Of a stretch of DNA of 9,006 bases, positions 1 to 5,816 are shown piece by piece. The translations under genes and the position numbers were made by a program. The stretch's first letter is position 1. Every line of letters begins with the position of its first letter. The stretch is from Bacillota bacterium (lineage in GTDB: Bacteria > Bacillota > Clostridia > Christensenellales > SZUA-584), in the NCBI GenBank assembly GCA_023396555.1, contig JAEWWC010000161.1, positions 1-9,006 of the forward strand, read 5' to 3'. The notes under the pieces are model-generated. The model was given only the letters and a program-made list of their open reading frames with translations, had not been told where the DNA came from and searched no databases.

Positions 1-779
1 GCGCTGCCGAAGAACATGGGGGTCAGGTTGCCCCTGCGGACGCGCTCGTAATCGAACGCGTCGCCCGCAATGTCCAGCAGCTCGATCTCCTCGCTCAGCT
101 TGTCGTACAGGCGGTCGCCCAGCAGGCTGCGGCAGGAGTCGTCACAGAGCGCCACGCTATGCGACTTCACCATCTGCGAGCCGTGGCCCTCCGCCTCGAA
201 CAGCTCCACTTGCCCTTCCTGGCGGTGAAACACGCCCATAAACATGCCGTCTTCGCCGATGGGCCAGTTCATGGGGCAGGAGCGTATGCCTAGCGTCTGC
301 TCGATCTCGTCCATCAGCTCGAACGGGTTCTTGCAGAAGCGGTCCAGCTTGTTGACGAACGTGAATATCGGTATGCCGCGCATCCGGCAGACGTGGAACA
401 GCTTCTTGGTCTGCGCCTCCACACCCTTGGCTCCGTCGATGAGCATCACGGCGCAGTCCGCCGCCGCCAGCGTCCGGTAGGTGTCCTCGGAAAAGTCCTG
501 ATGGCCCGGCGTGTCCAGTATGTTGATGCGGCATCCGTCGTAGTCGAAGAACATCACGCTGGATGTCACGGATATGCCGCGCTGTTTTTCGATCTCCATC
601 CAGTCGGACACCGCGTGCTTGGCGGCCTTGCGCCCCTTCACCGTGCCCGCGAGACGTATCGCGCCGCCGTACAGCAGCAGCTTTTCCGTCAGCGTGGTTT
701 TGCCCGCGTCCGGGTGCGATATGATCGCGAAGGTCTTCCGACGCGAAACCTCTTTTGTTATGATATCTGAAGTGCCGAT
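1..779 (-). CDS. prfC: Peptide chain release factor 3 (RF3), N-terminal part, cut by the left edge
   Basis: RF3 is a translational GTPase that removes RF1/RF2 from the ribosome after peptide release. About 259 codons are visible of a usual length near 525, so the rest lies beyond base 1. Counting from the ATC codon at 777-779, the G domain shows G1 SHPDAGKTT (21-29), the RF3 signature SDWMEIEKQRGISVT (58-72), G3 DTPGH (89-93), EDTYRTL (98-104) and G4 NKLD (143-146). The visible part ends in LTPMFFGS. There is no in-frame ATG, GTG or TTG between the upstream in-frame stop (near 870) and the P-loop. I chose ATC because it lies 9 nt after GGGGAG and gives 12 residues before the RR of RRKTFAIISHPD, the same as my recollection of E. 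coli RF3. Family call is certain; the start is not. It has its own promoter and attenuator-like leader. Confidence 0.93.
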   Translation of the reverse strand, partial: MGTSDIITKEVSRRKTFAIISHPDAGKTTLTEKLLLYGGAIRLAGTVKGRKAAKHAVSDWMEIEKQRGISVTSSVMFFDYDGCRINILDTPGHQDFSEDTYRTLAAADCAVMLIDGAKGVEAQTKKLFHVCRMRGIPIFTFVNKLDRFCKNPFELMDEIEQTLGIRSCPMNWPIGEDGMFMGVFHRQEGQVELFEAEGHGSQMVKSHSVALCDDSCRSLLGDRLYDKLSEEIELLDIAGDAFDYERVRRGNLTPMFFGS

Positions 780-783
780 ATGC

Positions 784-852
784 TTATTCTCCCCTCTGCT
801 TTGCCTGTCTTTCCTGCAAAAAAACAGAAGCCCGATTGTGCTGGGCTTCCAT
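784..852 (-). CDS. Possible 22-codon leader ORF upstream of prfC
   Basis: An ATG at 852-850 opens a 22-codon reading frame ending in TAA at 786-784, four bases before the proposed ATC start of prfC. It encodes MEAQHNRASVFLQERQAKQRGE, split as MEAQHNRASVF and LQERQAKQRGE. The frame runs through the terminator hairpin and its T7 tract, and its last codons overlap the AGGGGAG that would serve prfC. No Shine-Dalgarno sequence is visible before its ATG, which is the main argument against translation. If translated, it could couple ribosome passage to the hairpin or to re-initiation on prfC. The frame lies one base off prfC, so loss of one T from the T7 tract would fuse the two. Confidence 0.25.
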   Translation of the reverse strand: MEAQHNRASVFLQERQAKQRGE

Positions 853-861
853 CTGAAAGCC
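818..861 (-). promoter_or_regulatory. Attenuator-like leader of prfC: terminator hairpin with a competing upstream hairpin
   Basis: Read on the minus strand, GAAGCCC (849-843) pairs with GGGCTTC (833-827) across a 9-nt loop and is followed by seven T residues (824-818), the form of an intrinsic terminator. It lies downstream of the prfC promoter and upstream of the coding region, so it would act on prfC itself. An alternative hairpin, GGCTTTC (861-855) with GGAAGCC (850-844) across a 4-nt loop, uses the promoter-proximal arm of the terminator, so the two structures exclude each other. This is the geometry of a terminator/antiterminator pair. The pairing is read directly; the regulatory role is inferred. 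Confidence 0.65.
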
Positions 862-874
862 GTTTAACTACGTT

Positions 875-903
875 ATTATACAGGACTTGCTGACGCCCGT
901 CAA
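875..903 (-). promoter_or_regulatory. Sigma-A promoter of prfC
   Basis: On the minus strand TTGACG (903-898) and TATAAT (880-875) are separated by exactly 17 bp. The start point would be near 868, giving a leader of about 90 nt that contains the attenuator-like hairpins. It lies after the dapB terminator, so prfC has its own promoter and is not part of a dapB operon. Confidence 0.85.
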
Positions 904-987
904 CGCGATTAGGCGATGGCTTTGCACCTGAAAAGCAAGCAATAATAAGGATATGCGTGCGGCAGGCAACCGTGCCAGCAAAGCATC

Positions 988-1022
988 AAAAAACCGGAGG
1001 CTTTTGGCATTCCTCCGGTTTT
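988..1022 (-). terminator. Intrinsic terminator of dapB
   Basis: A 11-bp stem, AAAACCGGAGG (990-1000) with CCTCCGGTTTT (1012-1022), closes an 11-nt loop. On the minus strand it is followed by a run of six T (993-988). It starts 16 nt after the dapB stop codon. The flanks are A-rich and T-rich on both sides, so it could also act on the other strand, though no plus-strand gene ends here. Confidence 0.9.
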
Positions 1023-1037
1023 ACACAATCCGTCATA

Positions 1038-1859
1038 TCATGAGGTGGTCGCATTCGGCTTCACCATCTGCAGCGGCTGCATGTTGGTGCCGGGGTAGGA
1101 TAATATCACGTCGGACATTTCATGCCAGCCCTTTCTCCGGCTGATGAAACGCGCCGCCCGGAGCGCGCCTTCGGCAAAGGCCCGTCTGGAAAACGATTGG
1201 TGCGTGATGACGATCTCCTCGTTCTCGCCCGCTGCCATCACCTCGTGGATGCCGATGTGCCCGCCGGCGCGCACGGAGTTGATGGGGATGCTCTGACCGA
1301 AGCCGGGGCTGAGTTCGTTCTCGATCGCCTGGGAAATGATCTTCGCCGTACCGGACGGTATATCCGCTTTCCTGTTGTGGTGCGTTTCGGTGATCTGGAA
1401 ATCATAAAACGGCAGGGATTGCGCGATGAGTTTGAGCGCCTCGATCAGCACGTTCACACCCAGCGTCACATTGGGGGCATACACAAGGCCGAAGCTTTTA
1501 TCCTTGGTGAGGCTGCGCATCCACTGGAGGTCTTCCTCCGTGAAGCCGGTCGTGCAGACCACGGCGGGAACGCCGTACTTTTTGCACTCGGCCAGCAGCA
1601 GCTTCGACGCCGCCGGGTTGGAGAAATCGATAACGACGTCCACAAACCTGTCTCCCAGCAGTCTTCCCGCTTCGGTGACCTCCATGGCCTCTATCCCCAA
1701 ACGGTCCACATGCGCCAAAAGGCCGATGTCCTTGCCTGCCCTTTCGCTGCCGACGCGGCAAAAGCCCGCCGCAACGCGCATGTCCTTTTCCTTTTCCACA
1801 ATTGACCGGATCAGCTCCTGACCCGCTCTTCCAATTCCGCAAATCGCCACATTCAACAT
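1038..1859 (-). CDS. dapB: 4-hydroxy-tetrahydrodipicolinate reductase
   Basis: DapB reduces 4-hydroxy-tetrahydrodipicolinate to tetrahydrodipicolinate with NAD(P)H, the cytoplasmic step feeding lysine and, in most Firmicutes, diaminopimelate for peptidoglycan. The 273-residue product has the N-terminal Rossmann motif GIGRAG (8-13), DFSNPAA (78-84), CTTGF (102-106), APNVTLGVN (128-136), the catalytic and substrate loop THHNRKADIPSGTA (159-172) and RAGGHIGIHEV (197-207). These are the family hallmarks, including the His-His and Lys expected at the active site. AGGAGG lies 10 nt before the chosen ATG and 7 nt before an adjacent in-frame GTG (1862-1860), so the GTG is an equally good start. An ATG at 1907 is upstream of this ribosome binding site and unlikely. 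The gene stands alone without dapA and is preceded by a c-di-AMP riboswitch. Confidence 0.96.
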   Translation of the reverse strand: MLNVAICGIGRAGQELIRSIVEKEKDMRVAAGFCRVGSERAGKDIGLLAHVDRLGIEAMEVTEAGRLLGDRFVDVVIDFSNPAASKLLLAECKKYGVPAVVCTTGFTEEDLQWMRSLTKDKSFGLVYAPNVTLGVNVLIEALKLIAQSLPFYDFQITETHHNRKADIPSGTAKIISQAIENELSPGFGQSIPINSVRAGGHIGIHEVMAAGENEEIVITHQSFSRRAFAEGALRAARFISRRKGWHEMSDVILSYPGTNMQPLQMVKPNATTS

Positions 1860-1970
1860 CACAATCGTTCCTCCTTCTCTCCTGGGATGGGCAGTCCCGT
1901 AACGCACCTCCGAAAAAAATCATTAAGCCTTGACCATAGAACAAGCGGCGTCCATAGTTGATAGAAAACT

Positions 1971-2000
1971 AAAAAACGCTTACAAATAAAATGTAAGCGC
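1971..2000 (-). terminator. Expression-platform terminator of the dapB riboswitch
   Basis: On the minus strand CGCTTACA (1999-1992) pairs with TGTAAGCG (1984-1977) across a 7-nt A/T loop, followed by six T (1976-1971). The promoter-proximal arm, extended to GCGCTTAC (2000-1993), is also perfectly complementary over 8 nt to GTAAGCGC (2048-2041) at the 3' edge of the aptamer. The same arm can therefore form either the terminator or an antiterminator. This fits an OFF switch in which ligand binding holds the aptamer closed and frees the terminator. Confidence 0.92.
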
Positions 2001-2035
2001 AATGAACAACAAAAAGATATTAATGTATATCTCCT

Positions 2036-2150
2036 CTCATGCGCTTACGAGATTAGCTGCCGGGTTCGGGTTGAAAGGTACCCTACCGAATAATCGGATT
2101 CACCCCAAAATTGGTTCTCCCGCTCTTCTTAACGAAGATTCAGCTATGGC
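2036..2150 (-). promoter_or_regulatory. c-di-AMP riboswitch aptamer (ydaO/yuaA class)
   Basis: Read 5' to 3' on the minus strand the conserved blocks appear in order: GCTGAATCTTC, GAGCGGGAGAACCAAT, TTGGGGTGAATCCG, GGTAGGG, CCCGAACCCG, CAGCTAATCTCGTAAGCG and ATGAGAGGAG. They match, block by block, the ydaO leader of Bacillus subtilis as I remember it. This class binds cyclic di-AMP and normally lowers expression through a downstream terminator, which is present here at 2000-1971. It lies between a consensus promoter and dapB with no other gene in between, so dapB is the evident target. Confidence 0.95.
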
Positions 2151-2162
2151 CTATTAATTGAC

Positions 2163-2191
2163 ATTATAACGGCTTTTTGACGGTATGTCAA
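2163..2191 (-). promoter_or_regulatory. Sigma-A promoter of the riboswitch-dapB unit
   Basis: A perfect consensus TTGACA (2191-2186) and TATAAT (2168-2163) with 17-bp spacing on the minus strand. Transcription would begin near 2156, a few bases before the aptamer, giving a leader of about 300 nt ahead of dapB. Such a strong promoter suggests that control is mainly at the riboswitch. Confidence 0.93.
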
Positions 2192-2289
2192 TGTGATTCA
2201 TCGATTAAAGGTGAGATGGTTTCCGATAGAAGGTTAAAACCGCAAAAAAAGTCAAATTTCGCGTGATATAAGGCGAATTTAGGGTTGGA

Positions 2290-2321
2290 CAAAAATAAGG
2301 GCATTTTGCGGCGGCAAAACG
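2290..2321 (-). terminator. Probable terminator downstream of the small Met/Gln-rich membrane protein gene
   Basis: On the minus strand CGTTTTGC (2321-2314) pairs with GCAAAATG (2309-2302) with one G-T pair across a 4-nt loop, followed by CCCTTATTTTT. It is about 100 nt after the stop codon and its U-tract is interrupted, so it is only moderately convincing. The rest of 2192-2418 holds no gene or other signal that I can see. Confidence 0.5.
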
Positions 2322-2418
2322 GCGCAGATATGAACAGCCAAGCCGCCCAACCGCAGGTGCATGGGAAGAAGGGTACAAGGAGATTGAGTCAGCCGCCGCA
2401 TGGCGTTTGCGGGAAACG

Positions 2419-2694
2419 CTAAAAAGGGTGTTGGTTGTTGGTGTGCTGCTGCATGGCGTCGCGCTGTGCCTGCTCCGCCATCTGCTGGTGCATCATAGCG
2501 TCCCTTTGCGCCTGTTCCATGAACTGGCGGTGCTGCATATCGCGCATGAACTTATCGTCCGTCCGCGAGCCTATGCCCGCTCCGCGCGAACGGCGCGACA
2601 CCGCGGCAGCAATGCCGATCACCGCTATGGCGATGAATACGAACGGGATGATGGAAAAGATGTTGAAGCCCATGGAGAACGGTACCGGCCCCAT
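2419..2694 (-). CDS. Small single-pass membrane protein with Met/Gln-rich repeated tail
   Basis: The 91-residue product has one clear hydrophobic segment at about 12-33 (NIFSIIPFVFIAIAVIGIAA), a basic stretch SRRSR just after it, then a hydrophilic tail rich in Gln, Met, His and Asp. The basic residues predict a cytoplasmic tail by the positive-inside rule. The tail holds two imperfect copies of EQAQRDAM (60-67 and 74-81), and the underlying DNA is also imperfectly duplicated (about 2448-2520). The tail is likely helical, perhaps a coiled coil. I chose the ATG at 2694 because a GGGGGCGGAAG purine tract precedes it and because a promoter -35 box covers the upstream ATG at 2760. I do not recognise a family; the function is unknown. 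Confidence 0.75.
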   Translation of the reverse strand: MGPVPFSMGFNIFSIIPFVFIAIAVIGIAAAVSRRSRGAGIGSRTDDKFMRDMQHRQFMEQAQRDAMMHQQMAEQAQRDAMQQHTNNQHPF

Positions 2695-2730
2695 GCTTCC
2701 GCCCCCTTTGGTTGAGTGTTTGATGCCTAC

Positions 2731-2760
2731 AGTATACCATGTACGGACGGGGCTGTTCAA
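2731..2760 (-). promoter_or_regulatory. Probable sigma-A promoter of the small membrane protein gene
   Basis: On the minus strand TTGAAC (2760-2755) and TATACT (2736-2731) are 18 bp apart. The start point near 2724 gives a leader of about 30 nt before the ATG at 2694. Bases 2761-2966, between this box and the next gene, are GC-rich and show no gene that I can support. Confidence 0.65.
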
Positions 2761-2966
2761 TGGCGGGCGTTACGGGCGGTCGCAGATTGTGGATTCCCAT
2801 ACGTGCTGCTGCTAAGCAGTTGGCCGCAGGCCGCCCCTTGGGGTTCGCGCGTTCCGGGCAGGCGTCATTGCAATCGGAATGTGCACCAACGGACGTGTGG
2901 ACCAAAGCCTGTCCCATGCCGCGCCGCGGCAAAAGCGCCGTCGCCGGGCTTATAGCTAAGAGCCCT

Positions 2967-3464
2967 CTACATCGCGGGGCACAGCACGACAATCTGGTAC
3001 GGCGTGGTCTGCGGCGGGATGCTGCGCGTCGTCGGCCCGTACACCACCGCGAGGTCCCGCCCGATCGGCCTGCCGGAGAAGGCCTGCCCGTTTTCCAGCA
3101 TGACGACGGTGGCCGGGCCGACGTTCAGCTTCAGGTCGCCGTCGGCGGACACGAGCTCCCGTCCGAAGTAGTCCACCGTCACATTGCGGCCCGGTGTCAC
3201 CTTGGCCATCACGATAGCGACGTACTGCGGCGGATAGATCATCGGCACGGGAGTCGCAGCGTCGTAGAACCCTGTTATCCTGTCTCCGCGTTTCACCATC
3301 ACATGGTCCACGAAATAAGTATCGGGCATCACCAAGAAGTTGACTGTCTGGCCACGGCTGTCGGCCAGCGTCATCAGCTTCACACAGCCCGCCGGCTCCG
3401 CCGCCTCGCGCCAGAAATCCTGTATGTCCATCACGGTGCCGGTAAAAGATCCGTATACGCTCAT
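2967..3464 (-). CDS. Uncharacterised 165-residue protein, divergent from the germination operon
   Basis: The start at 3464 follows a strong AAAGGAGAGA ribosome binding site (3480-3471); the in-frame ATG codons further upstream have none. There is no signal peptide or membrane segment, so it is probably cytoplasmic. The sequence alternates short hydrophobic stretches with turns, suggesting a mainly beta protein: GSFTGTVMDIQ (6-15), VNFLVMPDTYFVD (41-53), RGDRITGFYDAATPVPMIYP (59-78), YVAIVMAK, and a C-terminal VYGPTTRSIPPQTTP (141-155) then IVVL. The pattern of a residue-coated beta strand, a GD-x-I-x-G-x-YD turn and MIYPPQY resembles, from memory, an unnamed Firmicutes family with OB-like character; I cannot assign it a function. 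It is transcribed away from the ger operon across a 137-bp shared upstream region. No convincing promoter or terminator was found for it. Confidence 0.85.
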   Translation of the reverse strand: MSVYGSFTGTVMDIQDFWREAAEPAGCVKLMTLADSRGQTVNFLVMPDTYFVDHVMVKRGDRITGFYDAATPVPMIYPPQYVAIVMAKVTPGRNVTVDYFGRELVSADGDLKLNVGPATVVMLENGQAFSGRPIGRDLAVVYGPTTRSIPPQTTPYQIVVLCPAM

Positions 3465-3543
3465 GACTTTTCTCTCCTTTAAAAGCGTTTGGTACATCAT
3501 ATGAATCCGGCGGCATTTTGCGCTTAAAGCATGGCACAGATGG

Positions 3544-3572
3544 GTTTACGGCGGTATTTATTGGGCATAATC
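3544..3572 (+). promoter_or_regulatory. Candidate sporulation promoter of the ger operon
   Basis: GTTTA (3544-3548) and CATAATC (3566-3572) are 17 bp apart and partly match the forespore sigma-G pattern (GHATR with CATNNTA), the class that transcribes ger operons in Bacillus. The match is incomplete, and a weak sigma-A reading is also possible in the same stretch. The ger coding region begins 29 bp further on, after AAGGGG at 3589-3594, a good ribosome binding site. Confidence 0.35.
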
Positions 3573-3601
3573 AAATGGTTAATTATTGAAGGGGTTATCC
3601 A

Positions 3602-4696
3602 ATGCAAAACACGGTCAGCAAACGCCAGATGGTTTTTATACTCTTCGTTACGCTTTCGACGTCGTCTGTGGTGACCATTCCCAAAACGATGGCGACGAGC
3701 GCACAACACGGAGCCTGGCTGACCATACTCATCGCGTCACTGGCCTTCGGCGCCATGGCGGGCCTTATCGTGAAGCTGAACCAGATGAACGAAGGCAAAA
3801 TGCTTTATGAGTACAGCCGAGAACTCACCGGCAAATACGTCGCCTTCCTGATCGGGGTGTTCTACCTGGCCTACTTCTTTACGTTTTCGCTGTTTTATTG
3901 CAATTCATTCGATCTGCTCATCAAATCCAGCTTCCTGATGAAGACGCCGGTGTGGGCGATGCTGCTGGCGGGTATGCCGGTTTACGGCGTCATCGCGTAC
4001 AAGGGTATCCGAAACCTCGGGAGGCTGGCTGAGATCATCGGCCTTGTGTTTCTGGTCGTCACGGTCATACTGTTTATTTCCATGCTGCTTCAGGGGACTT
4101 TCAGCTTCATATTGCCGCTGTATAATCCGGCGGACACCGGTAAATACCTGATTGCGCTCAAAGACACCATTGAGCAGTTCATCGGAATCGAGGTGCTGCT
4201 GGTGATTCCGTTCATCAAAGCGGAGAAAAAAATGGCGAAAACCGCTGTGCTCGCCCTCATCGGCTTTGGTCTTTTTTATATACTCGATGTTTACGGCTGC
4301 TACGCGATGATCGGCATGGATGAGATAGTCTACCACCGTTTCCCGCTGGTGGACGCGATACGGTTGGTGGAATACCAGAAGATCGAGTTCCTGCAGCGGC
4401 TGGATATCGTCTACGATACGATCGGCTTCATGCGGGTGTTTCTGGGTAAATCCGCGCTTTATCTGGTGATCGTGGAGCTGCTGTGCAAAATGCTGCCCAA
4501 GGTAAAGAGGATCGTGATTGTGGTGATCGTCGGTGCGGCTGTCACATTGGCCAGTGTGGTGACGATCGGGATAAAAGATATTATGCCGAAGCTGGTAACG
4601 ATGCTCAGCGTCGGCGGCATCGTGGCGGCTTTTTTGATACCGCTGATGCTGCTTGTGATAAGTAAGGTGAAGAAGAATGCTCAAAAAAATAGTTAG
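3602..4696 (+). CDS. gerAB: GerAB-family germinant receptor permease subunit
   Basis: This is the B subunit of a GerA-type spore germinant receptor, an amino-acid-permease-like inner spore membrane protein that is believed to bind the germinant. The 364-residue product has ten hydrophobic segments at about 10-28, 38-58, 79-104, 117-134, 143-163, 187-206, 213-235, 270-295, 302-323 and 335-354, as expected for the family. The stretch IEFLQRLDIVYDTIGFMRVF (261-280) matches the conserved ERLD region of GerAB proteins. It is the first gene of the operon; its last 20 bases overlap the start of the GerAC gene, which implies translational coupling. The symbol denotes the family: which receptor (GerA, GerK or other) and which germinant cannot be told from sequence. 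Confidence 0.95.
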   Translation: MQNTVSKRQMVFILFVTLSTSSVVTIPKTMATSAQHGAWLTILIASLAFGAMAGLIVKLNQMNEGKMLYEYSRELTGKYVAFLIGVFYLAYFFTFSLFYCNSFDLLIKSSFLMKTPVWAMLLAGMPVYGVIAYKGIRNLGRLAEIIGLVFLVVTVILFISMLLQGTFSFILPLYNPADTGKYLIALKDTIEQFIGIEVLLVIPFIKAEKKMAKTAVLALIGFGLFYILDVYGCYAMIGMDEIVYHRFPLVDAIRLVEYQKIEFLQRLDIVYDTIGFMRVFLGKSALYLVIVELLCKMLPKVKRIVIVVIVGAAVTLASVVTIGIKDIMPKLVTMLSVGGIVAAFLIPLMLLVISKVKKNAQKNS

Positions 4697-5798
4697 CATA
4701 CTGATGATGCTGGCCTTGGTACTGATGAGCGGCTGCTGGGATGCGCGCGATATCGAGGATCTGGATATCTGCACAGCGGTGGTGGTGGACTGGCAAGATG
4801 ATAAGTATGCGTTTTATGTGGAGGTCGTGGATATAGCGACGAACAAGAAGAGCGATGAAGGCAGCGGGCAGGGGCTGAAAACAACGGTCGTGATGGGAGA
4901 GGGCGAAAGCTTCGCCGAAGCGCGCCATGACTTGGACAGAACGCTAAACAAGCCCGTTTACCTTGGAGCCGTACAGTCGCTGATCATGACGGAGAGCCTT
5001 GTTGACAAGGGGCTTGAGGAATACATGTACCGCGTTCGCGAAATCGGCGAATACCGCAAGACGATGGACATGATCGTCACTCCGGACAACCCCGCGGATT
5101 TTCTGAGCGTTCAGCCGGAAAACTCACCCACCATAGGCTTTGCGATTGAGGATACGCTGGGGAATCTGCTGGAACAGGGCGTCACATTACACATGTCGCT
5201 GGCAGACGTGCTGCAGAAGCTGTCCGCGCATAATAAGGGCTATCTGCTGACTACATTGGGCCTCAGACGGGGACAAATATCGTTGCTGGGCTATACAATT
5301 TTTAACGGCGGGCATCGCGTCGGCTATGTCTCCTATGAGGATGCCCGAGGCATCGTATTTGTGATACTGGGGGGGGAGAAAAGGAAGCCAAAATTCCTTT
5401 ACGTGGCCAATGTGGGACAGGATGCATACACTCTGGAGACATCGCTGAAAAGCAACGCCATAAAAGCAAGATGGGACGGCAGCCGCGCATCGTTTACCAT
5501 CGATATGGATTTTGAGGCCAAGCTGATGTATCAGTCCTTCGCGAGCCCGGTCACCTCTGAAGTGGAAAAACAGATCAAAACAGGGCTGTCGGACCAGCTG
5601 ATGGGAGATGTGACGCAGGCCATACAGACCTCTGTGGGTTTAAAATGCGATTACCTGTACTTCAGCGAACCATTTCGCATCGCTTATCCCAGCGTTTATG
5701 ATCAGGTGGACTGGGACAGCACTTTCACGAATGCGGACTTTACGGTGAATATCAATGTGGCGCTCAAGGAACATGAAGCCTATGATTATAGCCAGTGA
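4677..5798 (+). CDS. gerAC: Ger(x)C-family germinant receptor lipoprotein subunit
   Basis: This is the C subunit of the receptor, a lipoprotein anchored on the outer face of the inner spore membrane. A lipoprotein signal peptide is plain: KK at 3-4, a hydrophobic core, and lipobox LMSGC with the lipidated Cys at 20. GCWDARDIEDLDI directly after it is the family hallmark. The 373-residue length is normal, and no truncation or frameshift is seen. The gene overlaps the GerAB gene by 20 bp, with AAGGTGAAGA as ribosome binding site inside it, and lies 18 bp before the GerAA gene. Family assignment is firm; the specific receptor is not assigned. Confidence 0.95.
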   Translation: MLKKIVSILMMLALVLMSGCWDARDIEDLDICTAVVVDWQDDKYAFYVEVVDIATNKKSDEGSGQGLKTTVVMGEGESFAEARHDLDRTLNKPVYLGAVQSLIMTESLVDKGLEEYMYRVREIGEYRKTMDMIVTPDNPADFLSVQPENSPTIGFAIEDTLGNLLEQGVTLHMSLADVLQKLSAHNKGYLLTTLGLRRGQISLLGYTIFNGGHRVGYVSYEDARGIVFVILGGEKRKPKFLYVANVGQDAYTLETSLKSNAIKARWDGSRASFTIDMDFEAKLMYQSFASPVTSEVEKQIKTGLSDQLMGDVTQAIQTSVGLKCDYLYFSEPFRIAYPSVYDQVDWDSTFTNADFTVNINVALKEHEAYDYSQ

Positions 5799-5816
5799 TA
5801 AGGGGGATGGGGAGCA

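Noticed and set aside
1122..1805. Long plus-strand open frame across dapB
   Set aside because: It is antisense to the well-supported dapB, with no ribosome binding site and an Arg/His-rich composition typical of a shadow frame.
1860..1907. N-terminal extension of DapB from the ATG at 1907
   Set aside because: The AGGAGG site lies inside this segment and serves the ATG/GTG at 1857-1862, and the extra residues are not part of the Rossmann fold.
2945..2966. Hairpin GGGCT/AGCCC just after the 165-residue protein gene
   Set aside because: The stem is only about five pairs, the loop is long and there is no T-tract, so it is not a convincing terminator.
2552..2992. Open frame on the minus strand across the 2761-2966 gap
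   Set aside because: It has a Cys/Arg/Pro-rich low-complexity composition, no ribosome binding site, and overlaps the small membrane protein gene in another frame.
3905..4774. 289-codon minus-strand open frame inside the ger operon
   Set aside because: It is antisense to GerAB, is very rich in His and Gln, and has no family motif or ribosome binding site.
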